Positions 1 to 8,455 of a DNA stretch of 64,000 nucleotides are shown piece by piece. Each line of letters opens with the position of its first letter. The first letter of the stretch is position 1. The translations under genes were made by a program, and so were the position numbers. The notes under the pieces were generated by a model. The model was not told the origin of the DNA. It saw only the letters and a program-made list of their open reading frames with translations, and made no database searches. Origin of the DNA: Streptosporangium saharense (GTDB lineage Bacteria > Actinomycetota > Actinomycetes > Streptosporangiales > Streptosporangiaceae); the NCBI RefSeq assembly GCF_014203715.1, contig NZ_JACHJP010000012.1, positions 226,516 to 290,515 on the forward strand, in the 5' to 3' direction.

Positions 1-132
1 AACCACGCCTCCCTGCGGGTCGCGCGGAAGGCCGGATTCGTCAGGGAGGGCGTGCTCCGCGCCGCCGCGATGACGCCGGACGGCCCCCGCGACGTCGTGG
101 TGTTCGGCCTGCTCAGGAATGACCTTTCCTGA
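1..132 (+). CDS. GNAT N-acetyltransferase, C-terminal fragment (cut by window edge)
   Basis: The frame is open from the first base and ends at TGA 130-132, giving the last 43 residues of a protein whose start lies outside the window. It opens with NHASLRVARKAGF and continues with REGVLR, which is the motif-B end of RimJ/RimL-type GNAT acetyltransferases (an N-x-A-S-x-x-x-x-x-K-x-G-F pattern shaping the acetyl-CoA site). The substrate cannot be told from this fragment. The next gene starts about 200 bases downstream, so it is probably a separate unit. Confidence 0.7.
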   Translation, partial: NHASLRVARKAGFVREGVLRAAAMTPDGPRDVVVFGLLRNDLS

Positions 133-327
133 GCGGGGGACGCTCTCCCAGCGGCCGGGGACCGCTTCGGGCGAGACGGGGGAGACCGCTCGGTGGAGAT
201 GAGAAGGATGGGGTCATATCCGATGCGTTTTATGGTTTCGTTACCTGTTCATGTCGAGTCGTTTTCGGATATCCTCGCCAGTCGCTGCTGCGTATTCCCA
301 GGTCAAGGTCATTGGAGTCCTGTTTCT

Positions 328-1155
328 ATGAAGCCGCCGCTGCTGCTCATCGGGCAGGGCTCGTACGAGGACAACGAGTCCGTCGAGTTCGGCAGATTCG
401 TCCACCGTCTCCGCTGCAGGCTTGACCGCGGCGCCGCCGAGGTCTCCGGCGGATACATCGCCAGGGCCAGGCCGCGCCTGCGTGACTCGGTCGCCTCGCT
501 GGTCGCCCGCGGGCACCACAGGATGGTCGCGCTGCCGCTGAGCCTCACCGGCGACCTGCGCGCCGACGCCGACACCCTCGCGGCGATGACCAGGGAGCAG
601 GAGCGCCACCCCACGCTCACCTGCGACTACGGACGCCCCCTCGGCTCTGACCCGCGCATCCTCGCGCTGCTCGCCGAGCGCCTCGCGGACGCCGCCGCCG
701 AGGTCGCCAGCCTCCGGCTCGTCCCCGCCGCGGCCGGTCCGCTCGACGACGAGCCGGAGCGCATCGAGATCGGCGAGACCGCCGTCGTCCTGGTCGGTGA
801 CGGCTCGACCAGCCCCGCGTCGAACGCGGACGTGCACCGCGTCTCCCGCCTCTTCTGGGAGACCCACGCCCACGAGTACATGACCGTGGAGACGGCCTTC
901 ACCTCCCTCACCCCGCCCGGCGTGCCCGGTGGCATCGAGCGATGCCGCCGTCTCGGCGCCCGCAGGGTGATCGTCGTGCCCTACCTGCTGTTCGCCGGGG
1001 GCGTCCTGGACCGCATCTGGGCCCAGGCCATGGCCTACGCCGCGGGCCATCCCGACCTGGACGTCCGCTGCGCCGACGTCATCGGCGACTGCGAGGGCCT
1101 GGCCGACGTGGTCGTCGAGCGCTACGAGGAGGCGCTCAGCGGCATCACCTGGTGA
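328..1155 (+). CDS. CbiX-like (sirohydrochlorin chelatase family) protein lacking the usual catalytic histidines
   Basis: 275 residues with two half-domains like long actinobacterial CbiX, the class II chelatase that puts Co or Fe into sirohydrochlorin. The C-terminal half has the family's GxGSTSPASNADV and VVPYLLFAG motifs. In the N-terminal half the GHG(S/T) motif reads GQGS (Gln10), and the region that normally carries a second metal-binding His after the VPL strand reads LPLSLTGDLRAD (about 69-80). Both metal ligands therefore seem to be missing. I chose ATG 328, with GGAG at 314-317, because homology begins there; the frame stays open upstream to 193. It precedes cobT and the siroheme/CobA fusion, so a corrin role is likely. 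Whether it still chelates metal is unknown. Confidence 0.75.
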   Translation: MKPPLLLIGQGSYEDNESVEFGRFVHRLRCRLDRGAAEVSGGYIARARPRLRDSVASLVARGHHRMVALPLSLTGDLRADADTLAAMTREQERHPTLTCDYGRPLGSDPRILALLAERLADAAAEVASLRLVPAAAGPLDDEPERIEIGETAVVLVGDGSTSPASNADVHRVSRLFWETHAHEYMTVETAFTSLTPPGVPGGIERCRRLGARRVIVVPYLLFAGGVLDRIWAQAMAYAAGHPDLDVRCADVIGDCEGLADVVVERYEEALSGITW

Positions 1156-1207
1156 CCGCCTTCCCCCGGGCTGCGGCCTCTTGACTCCTGGCGGGACACT
1201 GGGGGAC

Positions 1208-2284
1208 ATGACCATCCTTGAGCAGACCCTGGCCGCGATCCGGCCCGCGGACCCCGGCGCCCTCGCGGAGGCGAGGGCGCACCACGACAGGCTGACCAAG
1301 CCCAGGGGCGCGCTGGGCGCGCTTGAGGAGGTGGCCGTACGGCTCGCGGGCGCCGCGGCCGTGAACCCGCCCCCGATGCCCGCCCCCGCGGCCCTGGCGA
1401 TCTTCGCGGCAGACCACGGCGTCCACGCCCAGGGCGTGAGCCCTTGGCCGCAGGAGGTCACCGTCCAGATGGTCGGCAACTTCCTCGCCGGAGGCGCCGT
1501 GGCCAACGCCTTCGCGGCCCAGGTCGGCGCCTCGGTGACGGTCGTGGACGTCGGGATCGCCGCCGACCTCGTCCCCGCCCCCGGGCTGATGGTCGGCAAG
1601 GTCGCCCACGGCACCGCGGACATGACCCTCGGCCCGGCGATGACCGCGGAGCAGGCGGTCGCGGTGCTGGAGACCGGCATCGCGGTGGCCCGCGACCTCG
1701 TCGCCCAGGGGGCCCGCTGCCTGGTCACCGGGGACATGGGCATCGCCAACACGACCGCGTCAGCCGCCCTGATCTGCGCCTTCACCGGCCAGGACCCGGC
1801 GGAGGTGACCGGCAGGGGCACCGGCGTCGACGACGAGACGCTGGCCCGCAAGATCGAGGTCGTACGGCGGGCCCTGCGGGTGAACGGCCTGGACGGTCCG
1901 GGCGCCTCGGCGCTCTCGGCGCTGGAGACGCTGGCCGCGGTCGGCGGCTTCGAACACGCCGCCATCGCGGGGTTCGTTCTCGGCGGGGCGTCCCTGCGGG
2001 TGCCGGTCATCCTCGACGGTGTGATCGCCGGGTCGGCCGCGCTGGCCGCCGCCGGGCTCGCCCCGGATGTGGTTGATCATTGCGTGGCCGGTCACCGCTC
2101 CGCCGAGCCGGGCCACGCCGTGGCGCTCGCCCACCTCGGCCTGCGTCCCCTGGTCGAGCTGGAGCTCAGGCTCGGTGAGGGGACCGGGGGACTGCTGGCC
2201 CACCCGCTGGTCTGCGCGGCCGTCAGGGTGATGCACGAGGTGGCGACCTTCGACTCCGCCGGGGTCACCGAGAAGGAAGCCTGA
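1208..2284 (+). CDS. cobT: Nicotinate-nucleotide--dimethylbenzimidazole phosphoribosyltransferase
   Basis: 358 residues. CobT transfers phosphoribose from nicotinate mononucleotide to 5,6-dimethylbenzimidazole, making alpha-ribazole phosphate for the lower ligand of cobalamin in the cytoplasm. The family's features are present: KPRGALGALE near the N-terminus, the FAADHGV motif, the GDMGIANTT glycine loop, and the C-terminal LRLGEGTGG segment holding the catalytic glutamate. Length matches the family (about 350). ATG 1208 follows a GGGGGA ribosome site, and the upstream frame to 1181 has no better start. It lies 52 bases after the CbiX-like gene and upstream of the siroheme/CobA fusion, consistent with a corrin gene group. 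Confidence 0.95.
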   Translation: MTILEQTLAAIRPADPGALAEARAHHDRLTKPRGALGALEEVAVRLAGAAAVNPPPMPAPAALAIFAADHGVHAQGVSPWPQEVTVQMVGNFLAGGAVANAFAAQVGASVTVVDVGIAADLVPAPGLMVGKVAHGTADMTLGPAMTAEQAVAVLETGIAVARDLVAQGARCLVTGDMGIANTTASAALICAFTGQDPAEVTGRGTGVDDETLARKIEVVRRALRVNGLDGPGASALSALETLAAVGGFEHAAIAGFVLGGASLRVPVILDGVIAGSAALAAAGLAPDVVDHCVAGHRSAEPGHAVALAHLGLRPLVELELRLGEGTGGLLAHPLVCAAVRVMHEVATFDSAGVTEKEA

Positions 2285-2325
2285 CCGTGGGGCGTTCGGG
2301 AGCCCTGGGACGGACCGGATGTTCT

Positions 2326-2367
2326 GTTACCTGGAGAGCGCCGAACGTTACCCGGGGAGCAGCGAAC
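2326..2367 (+). repeat. Tandem imperfect 21-bp direct repeat
   Basis: Two adjacent 21-base units, 2326-2346 and 2347-2367, match at 17 of 21 positions; each begins GTTACC and ends CGAAC. They lie in the 157-base gap between cobT and the siroheme/CobA fusion, about 75 bases before that gene's start. The position suggests a regulator-binding site, but no known box is recognised. Confidence 0.5.
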
Positions 2368-2441
2368 AACGAGGCATTAACCGGTAGGTTTACCTCCTAA
2401 CACTGCCTGCCCAATTCATTGCGAACGGGAGATTTGTCACC

Positions 2442-3674
2442 ATGTCGCCCTACCTGCTCGGTCTTCACCTTTCCGGGCGGCGGGTGCTCGTCGTCGGCGG
2501 GGGACGAGTCGCCCAGCGACGTGTCCCGGCGCTGCTCGAAGCAGGTGCCCGGGTCACCATCGTCTCGACGAGCGTCACGCACGCTCTCGACGACCTCATC
2601 GCCTCAGGCCGGGTGACCTGGGAGGCCAGGCCGTACCAGGTGGGCGACGTGGACGGGGCCTGGCTCGTCCAGGCCTGCACCGACGACCGCGCGGTCAACA
2701 CCGCGATCGCCGCGGAGGCCGAGGCCAAGCGTGTCTGGTGCGTCCGCGCCGACGACAAGGACGCCTCGGCCGCCTGGACCCCGGCGAGCGGGCGGGTCGG
2801 CGAGATCAACGTGGCGATCACCGCGGGGGGAGACCCCCGCAGGGCGGCGGGCATCAGGGACGCCGTCGTCGAGGCGCTTCGCGACGGCACGGTCGACGCC
2901 CGGCGCAACCGGACAAAGCCGGTCGGGGTCGCGCTGGTCGGCGGCGGTCCCGGGGACCCCGGTCTGATCACGGTCCGTGGACGGCAACTGCTCGCCCAGG
3001 CGGACGTGGTCGTCGCCGACAGGCTCGCGCCCCAGGCCCTGCTCGACGAGCTGTCCCCGGACGTCGAGCTGATCGACGCCGCCAAGATCCCCTACGGCCG
3101 CTTCCTGGCCCAGGAGAAGATCAACGAGCTGCTGGTCGAGCACGCCAGGCAGGGCAAGTTCGTGGTCAGGCTCAAGGGAGGCGACCCGTTCGTCTTCGGC
3201 CGGGGCGGTGAGGAGATGCTCGCCTGCGCCCGCGCCGGCATCCCCGTCATCGTCGTCCCCGGCATCACCAGCCCGGTCGCCGTCCCCGCAGCGGCCAACG
3301 TGCCGGTGACCCACCGCGGCGTCAGCCAGGAGTTCCACGTGATCTCCGTACACGTCCCGCCGGGCGACGCCCGCTCGACCGTGGACTGGCCGAATCTGGC
3401 GAGATCCTCAGGGACCCTGATACTCATGATGGCGGTCGAACGCATCGGGGCGATCGCCGAAACACTCGTGCAAGAAGGACGTTCGCCGGAAACTCCCGTA
3501 ATGGTGGTACAGGACGGTACTCTTCCCACCCAGCGAGCCGTTCAGGCAACTCTGGCCACGGTGGCCGAGCGCGTGACCGACGCTGGGATCCGGCCACCTG
3601 CGATCGTGATCGTCGGCGATGTCGTGAAGGTCGGCCAGGAGGTCGAGATGGTTCGAGCGGAGCGGATACCGTGA
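2442..3674 (+). CDS. cobA/cysG: Siroheme synthase-like fusion: precorrin-2 dehydrogenase + uroporphyrinogen-III C-methyltransferase
   Basis: 410 residues. The N-terminal domain (about 8-145) is the NAD-dependent precorrin-2 dehydrogenase fold, with the GRRVLVVGGGRVAQRRVPAL Rossmann start. The C-terminal domain (about 165-405) is SAM-dependent uroporphyrinogen III methyltransferase, with VGGGPGDPGLITVRG, the VRLKGGDPFVFGRGGEE signature and VPGITS. Together they turn uroporphyrinogen III into precorrin-2 and sirohydrochlorin, feeding siroheme and cobalamin. The CysG N-terminal domain normally also performs ferrochelation, which may matter because the upstream CbiX-like protein looks metal-ligand deficient. 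The start ATG 2442 is preceded by GGGAG. The stop overlaps the GTG of the next gene. Confidence 0.93.
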   Translation: MSPYLLGLHLSGRRVLVVGGGRVAQRRVPALLEAGARVTIVSTSVTHALDDLIASGRVTWEARPYQVGDVDGAWLVQACTDDRAVNTAIAAEAEAKRVWCVRADDKDASAAWTPASGRVGEINVAITAGGDPRRAAGIRDAVVEALRDGTVDARRNRTKPVGVALVGGGPGDPGLITVRGRQLLAQADVVVADRLAPQALLDELSPDVELIDAAKIPYGRFLAQEKINELLVEHARQGKFVVRLKGGDPFVFGRGGEEMLACARAGIPVIVVPGITSPVAVPAAANVPVTHRGVSQEFHVISVHVPPGDARSTVDWPNLARSSGTLILMMAVERIGAIAETLVQEGRSPETPVMVVQDGTLPTQRAVQATLATVAERVTDAGIRPPAIVIVGDVVKVGQEVEMVRAERIP

Positions 3675-6490
3675 AGTCGGCTGCCAACAGGCCCACGCCT
3701 CCGGGTGAGCGGGACCGCGGCGCCGCCGAGGCTCCTTCCGACGGGCTCCCCGGGGAGGAAGAGTCCCCCGGCGAGCGGACGGTGACGTTCCCCGCCATCC
3801 GGTCCGACGGGCCCCCGCCCGCGGACGACGCCTTCGAGGACTTCCGTCGTACGGCGCAGGCCGCCATCTCGTCGGTGAACAAGGTGGTCGAGGCGGCCCA
3901 GGGGTCCAAGGACCCCGCCCAGGACGTTCCCGCCAGGGGCACCACGGCGAAGAAGAAGCCTGCTCCCGTCAGGCCCCCGGACCCGGCGCCGGAAGTCCCC
4001 GCTCCTTCAGGGACGGACGGCGGGAAGGGGTCGATCTTCCGCTCGGGAGGCCGTAACCGAGGCAACTTCCAGGCCAGGAGAGGCACACCCACGCCCGCGC
4101 GGGAACCCCAGAAGGACGCTCCAGGTCAGGGTACGGCGCGGCCCGCCGACAACTCCCAGGGCGGACCTTCCCCGAAGGTGACTCCCCGGGCTCCTCAGAG
4201 CGGCGCTTCCCAGCTTTCCCAGAGCGGGCCTTCCTCGAAGGAAACTCCCCAGACTCCTCAGAACTCTTCTCCGGGCGGCGTTTTCCAGAGCTCTTCCCCG
4301 GGCGCTGCCGCCCAAGGCGGCGTTCCCCAGGGCGGCGCTTCTTCGGGGGGTGCTTCCCAGGGCGGCGCGACGATGCCGGTCGACGACGCCTTCGAGGCCT
4401 TCCGGCGTGCCGCGGAGGCCGCCATCTCGACGGTGAACGAGGTCGTCGCCCGAACCCGGAGCGAGGCCACGGCCCCTCCGGCGGAAGCCCCGGCTGACCC
4501 GGCGCCCCAGCCCGTCGCCGACGACACCCCCGAAGAGCCGGAACCCGCCGCTGACGACGTTCCCGAAAACATCTCAGAGGACACGGCCCAGGAGGCCGCC
4601 GAGGGCGAAAGCCGTACCGAGGAAGAAAGCACCCCGGAAGCCGGAGAGACCGGCGAGGAGGACGAGGCGGCCGCGCTGGTCGCCGCCGAGCGCGCGAAGC
4701 TCCTCGTCATCGAGGAGACCGAGGAGACCGAGGACGAGACCGGCGACGACGAGCCGGACGAGCCGGACGAGTTGGACAGGGAGGGCGACCGGGTACGGGA
4801 CCTGCCGTTGCCGGAGGCCGTCTCCGAGGCCCTGACCAACGCCCTCGCCGCCCTGCGCAACACCGTCACCGACCTGCACTTCGGCCTTGAGCTCCCTGGC
4901 GCGGAGGAGGCGAGGCGGGCCCAGAGCGAGATCCTGGCCCAGCTCGACGACTACGTGATCCCGAGGGTTCACATGAGCACCGCCCCGGCGCTCGTCGTCA
5001 TCGCGGGCTCGACAGGGGCAGGCAAGTCCACGCTGCTCAACACCCTGGCCAACGCCAAGGTCAGCGCGACGGGCGTGCGGCGCCCGACCACCGGCACCCC
5101 CGTCCTCGCCTGCCACCCGGACGACCACGAGTGGTTCGCGGGAAGCGACCTGCTCGGCAGCCTGCGGCGGCTCAACGCCCCCACCACCTCGGCGGAACCG
5201 GGCGGTCTCGTCCTCGTCTCCACCGAGCGCCTCCCCACCGGCGTGGCCCTGCTCGACACCCCCGACATCGACTCGGTCGTCGAGGAGCACCACGAGATCG
5301 CCCACCGCATGCTCGACGCGGCCGATCTGTGGATCTTCGTGACCACCGCCGCCCGCTACGCCGACGCCCCCGCGTGGCGGCTGCTGCGCCTGGCCAAGGA
5401 GCGCGGGGCCAGGCTGGCCATCGTGCTGTCCCGGGTGCCGACCAAGTCCCGCGAGGTGGTCACCAAGCACTTCGTCAGGATGCTCACCGAGTACGGCCTC
5501 GGCGACGTCGAGCGGTTCGTCGTGGACGAGAGCAAGGTCACCGACGGCATGCTGCCCGACCACGAGGTCACCGACCTGCGGCTGTGGCTGACCGAGCTGT
5601 CCGTCGACGACCAGCGCAGGGCCCAGGCCATCAGGACGACCCTGTCGGGGGCCCTCGACAGCTTCCGCGTCCGCATCCCCGCGCTGGCAAGGCAGCTTGA
5701 GGCCCAGGTCGCCTTCAGGAACGAGCTGCGCGGCGACGTGGAGGCCGCCTACGCGGGCGCGCTGGCCGAGATCGAGGAGACCACCGGCAACGGCACGCTG
5801 CTGCGCGGTGAGGTGCTCGCCCGCTGGCAGGACTTCGCCGGGTCGGGGGACCTCATGCGGACCCTGCACCTGCGCAGGCCCGGCAGGTTCGCGGGCAAGG
5901 CGAGCCAGCAGGCTCCGGAACGGCTCAGCGCGCTGAAGTCCGCGCTCAGGGCCGGTCTCGAGTCCGTCATCGTCTCGGCGGCGCAGCAGGCCGCCGAGGA
6001 GACGGTCACGCGCTGGCTGAGCCGTTCCGGCGCGGGGGAGACTCTGGCCGCGACCGCAGGCCTGGGCAACGTCTCCGACGACTTCTCCCGCAGGGCGGGC
6101 AAGGCCGTGAGCGGCTGGCAGGACCACATCATCGAACTGATCCGCACCGAGGGAGTGACCAAGCGGGCGGTCGCCAAGCTCGTCTCCTTCGACGTCGAGT
6201 CGCTGGCGGTGATCTTCGTGATCGGCCTGCTCGGGTACGGCTCAGCCGCGGCGGAGGGCGCCGCGAATACCGGCGGGCTGCCGCAGCGGCTGGTGCACGC
6301 CCTTCTCGGCGCCGAGTCGCTGCGGACCATCGGCGCCAAGGCCCGTAGCGACCTGCGCGCCAGGATCGCCACCCTGTTCGACGACGAGACCTCTCGTCAC
6401 TTCCAGGCCCTCGACGGCGCGGGCGTTCCCGACGAGTCCATCGCCACCCGCCTCTACCAGGCAACGTACAACCTTGAGGTCGCCCGATGA
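3671..6490 (+). CDS. Large P-loop GTPase, dynamin-like, with long disordered N-terminal extension
   Basis: 939 residues beginning at GTG 3671 (GTGA overlap with the upstream stop). Residues 1 to about 395 are low-complexity, rich in Pro, Gly, Ser, Glu and Asp, and probably disordered. Inside this part a 25-residue helix beginning DDAFE is present twice, near 51-75 and 237-262. The GTPase domain starts near 400: P-loop GSTGAGKS 446-453 and switch-II DTPDID starting at 529. There is no clear N/TKxD motif; the expected place reads VLSRVPTK. A single hydrophobic stretch near 845-862 (LAVIFVIGLLGYG) may be a membrane paddle. The next gene is a second GTPase overlapping by 4 bases. Membrane remodelling or division is plausible by family resemblance, but the function is not known. 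Confidence 0.8.
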   Translation: MKSAANRPTPPGERDRGAAEAPSDGLPGEEESPGERTVTFPAIRSDGPPPADDAFEDFRRTAQAAISSVNKVVEAAQGSKDPAQDVPARGTTAKKKPAPVRPPDPAPEVPAPSGTDGGKGSIFRSGGRNRGNFQARRGTPTPAREPQKDAPGQGTARPADNSQGGPSPKVTPRAPQSGASQLSQSGPSSKETPQTPQNSSPGGVFQSSSPGAAAQGGVPQGGASSGGASQGGATMPVDDAFEAFRRAAEAAISTVNEVVARTRSEATAPPAEAPADPAPQPVADDTPEEPEPAADDVPENISEDTAQEAAEGESRTEEESTPEAGETGEEDEAAALVAAERAKLLVIEETEETEDETGDDEPDEPDELDREGDRVRDLPLPEAVSEALTNALAALRNTVTDLHFGLELPGAEEARRAQSEILAQLDDYVIPRVHMSTAPALVVIAGSTGAGKSTLLNTLANAKVSATGVRRPTTGTPVLACHPDDHEWFAGSDLLGSLRRLNAPTTSAEPGGLVLVSTERLPTGVALLDTPDIDSVVEEHHEIAHRMLDAADLWIFVTTAARYADAPAWRLLRLAKERGARLAIVLSRVPTKSREVVTKHFVRMLTEYGLGDVERFVVDESKVTDGMLPDHEVTDLRLWLTELSVDDQRRAQAIRTTLSGALDSFRVRIPALARQLEAQVAFRNELRGDVEAAYAGALAEIEETTGNGTLLRGEVLARWQDFAGSGDLMRTLHLRRPGRFAGKASQQAPERLSALKSALRAGLESVIVSAAQQAAEETVTRWLSRSGAGETLAATAGLGNVSDDFSRRAGKAVSGWQDHIIELIRTEGVTKRAVAKLVSFDVESLAVIFVIGLLGYGSAAAEGAANTGGLPQRLVHALLGAESLRTIGAKARSDLRARIATLFDDETSRHFQALDGAGVPDESIATRLYQATYNLEVAR

Positions 6491-8127
6491 GTGTTGGCAC
6501 CACCCAGACGCGTCAGGGGCTCGGCGGCCGGCTCGCCGCGCTGTCCCGGATCGTGGAGCTGGGGCCGGGCAGGGTCGATCCCAAACTCCTCACCGAGTCG
6601 GGACAGCTGCTCCTGCGCGCCGGTGACAGGCTCAAGCTGTCCTCGGAGCACACGGTGGTTGCGCTCGCCGGAGGAACGGGAAGCGGCAAGTCCACGCTGT
6701 TCAACTCCGTCTCCGGCCTGGAGCTTTCCCCGACCGGTGTCCGCCGCCCGACCACGGCGCGCGCCCACGCCTGCGTCTGGGGTCTGGACGGCGCGGGCCC
6801 GCTGCTGGACTGGCTGCAGATCCAGTGGCGCCACCGCTTCGCCAGGGCCAGCGCCCTGGACAAGGGGGAGAGCGGGCTGCACGGGCTGATCCTGCTCGAC
6901 CTCCCTGACCACGACTCCATCCGCGCGCTCACCGACTCCGAGGCCGACCGGCTGATCCAGATCGCCGACCTCGTCGTCTGGGTGCTCGACCCGCAGAAGT
7001 ACGCCGACGCCTCGACCCACAGGCGCTACGTGACCGAGCTGGCGGGCCATGACGCGGTGACGATCTTCGTGCTCAACCAGATCGACCGGCTCTCTCCGGA
7101 GGAGCTGGCCGAGTGCGTCGCCGACCTGAACGACCTGCTGCGCCGCGAGGGGGTCGAGGCTCCCATCATCGTCCCCACCTCCGCGACCAGGGGGGAGGGA
7201 GTCGACGAGCTCAGGGCCGTACTCGCCGAGACCGTGGTCAGGCGCAGAGCCGCGGTCCAGCGCCTTGAGGCCGACCTCGACCGGATCACGATCCGCCTGC
7301 TGAAGGCCATGCCCGACGAGGGGGTCCCCGTACCCGCCTCGACCGTGGACGACGCCCGCAGGATCGGCCTCACCGACGCCCTCTGTGACGCGGTCGGCGT
7401 GCCCGCCCTCGGCGAGGCGATGGAGAACGTGTACGGCGTGCGCTCCGTGGAGTGGGTCGGCTGGCCGTACACCCGCTGGGCCGCCAAGCTCAGGCCCGAC
7501 CCGCTGAACAGCCTGCGCCTCGGTGACCTCAAGGACGAGATCAGAGGGGTCAAGGGAGGCTCGGTCAGCGCGCAGGCCGCCGAGGTCGACAACGCGGTGC
7601 GCGCCCTGTCCGACGGGCTGACCGCGGGGATGCACGAGGCCTGGCAGAACGGCATTAGGGAGGCCGCGCGCTCGAACTCGGCCGAGCTGCCGCAGCTGCT
7701 CTCCGGCGAGCTGACCGAGATCGCGCCCCGTCTCGACCGCGTTCCCGCCTGGTGGCGGTTGCTGCTGGTCTGGCAGTACTTTCTGGTCCTGCTCTTCCTC
7801 GCCGGGATCGCCTGGCTGGGTACGGCCCTGGCCTACGGCGTGTTCGAGATGGGCACGCTTCCGCCCGGCCTTGAGGTCTTCGGCGAGACGGCGTCCCTGC
7901 CCTGGGTGGGGCTGATGGTCCTGTCCGTCCTCGGCCTGGGCCTGCTCACCGCCGTGGCCAGCCGCAACTTCGTCATGCTCGGGGCGGGCAACGAGCGCGA
8001 CAGGCTGGAGCGGGAGATGCGCCGCAGGGTGGGGGCGGTCGCCTCGACCACGGTGATCGAACCGGTCGAACGCGAACTGGCCAGATACAACGAGTTCTAC
8101 TCCGCCCTCCGAGGCGTGCGCGGCTGA
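6487..8127 (+). CDS. P-loop GTPase with C-terminal membrane segments (YfjP/dynamin-like), partner of upstream GTPase
   Basis: 546 residues, starting inside the stop of the upstream GTPase (ATGA, 6487-6490), so the two are translationally coupled. It has a complete set of G motifs: P-loop GGTGSGKS (62-69), switch-II DLPDHD (138 on) and the base-specificity motif NQID (197-200). Two membrane helices lie near 422-452 (after PAWWRLLLVWQYF) and 473-500. The paired arrangement of a GTPase with intact G4 and one without recalls bacterial dynamin-like pairs that act as hetero-oligomers at membranes. I infer a membrane-bound heteromer; substrate and timing are unknown. Length and domain order agree with actinobacterial YfjP-family GTPases. 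Confidence 0.82.
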   Translation: MSVGTTQTRQGLGGRLAALSRIVELGPGRVDPKLLTESGQLLLRAGDRLKLSSEHTVVALAGGTGSGKSTLFNSVSGLELSPTGVRRPTTARAHACVWGLDGAGPLLDWLQIQWRHRFARASALDKGESGLHGLILLDLPDHDSIRALTDSEADRLIQIADLVVWVLDPQKYADASTHRRYVTELAGHDAVTIFVLNQIDRLSPEELAECVADLNDLLRREGVEAPIIVPTSATRGEGVDELRAVLAETVVRRRAAVQRLEADLDRITIRLLKAMPDEGVPVPASTVDDARRIGLTDALCDAVGVPALGEAMENVYGVRSVEWVGWPYTRWAAKLRPDPLNSLRLGDLKDEIRGVKGGSVSAQAAEVDNAVRALSDGLTAGMHEAWQNGIREAARSNSAELPQLLSGELTEIAPRLDRVPAWWRLLLVWQYFLVLLFLAGIAWLGTALAYGVFEMGTLPPGLEVFGETASLPWVGLMVLSVLGLGLLTAVASRNFVMLGAGNERDRLEREMRRRVGAVASTTVIEPVERELARYNEFYSALRGVRG

Positions 8128-8327
8128 CCCTTCCGGGAGCTCGTCCAGACGACACGTCCGGACGGGCTGCTGGGGCCTTCCCGGCGGTTCGTCTGGGCGA
8201 CTCGCTGGGTGGCTTGTCCAGAGGGTTTACCCAGGCGAGGTGTTCGGGTGAGTCGTTCAGCCTGGACGGATGCCCGAGCGGGTTGCTCAGCGGTTGAGAA
8301 CCGTTTTCCGCTGGTCTGTCCGGCAGG

Positions 8328-8336
8328 TTTTCCACA
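8328..8336 (+). promoter_or_regulatory. DnaA-box-like site (one mismatch)
   Basis: TTTTCCACA differs from the DnaA box TTATCCACA at one position. It lies in the same orientation as a perfect box 29 bases downstream and 120 bases before the ssb-like start. Confidence 0.35.
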
Positions 8337-8356
8337 GCCTGCCTGGGCCACTCGGG

Positions 8357-8365
8357 TTATCCACA
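8357..8365 (+). promoter_or_regulatory. Perfect DnaA box
   Basis: TTATCCACA is an exact match to the consensus DnaA 9-mer. A random 9-mer match is expected rarely in such GC-rich DNA, and a near-match lies 29 bases upstream. It could tie expression of the ssb-like gene to replication. Confidence 0.45.
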
Positions 8366-8455
8366 GAACGCCGTTCGGTTCGTCGGACCGTGCCCCGCAC
8401 GCGCCACTGTGTCTTTCACACGCCGGGCACCACGCCCGTTCTCTTGGGAGGCACG

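Larger units (their letters stand above)
8128..8455. other. Gene-free stretch upstream of ssb-like gene
   Basis: 328 bases with no convincing reading frame. It contains many short reiterations of CCTGG, GTCCAG and GGGTT-like words (about 8140-8310), followed by two DnaA-box-like 9-mers (8328-8336 and 8357-8365). A ribosome site TTGGGAGG (8445-8452) leads the ssb-like gene. Confidence 0.5.

Noticed and set aside
133..327. Possible cobalamin riboswitch ahead of the CbiX-like gene
   Set aside because: The B12-box sequence and the conserved core were not found in the 195 bases upstream.
241..2010. 589-residue open frame on the minus strand over the CbiX-like and cobT genes
   Set aside because: It is a shadow of two well-supported plus-strand genes; composition is Ala/Arg/Ser-rich without any recognisable domain.
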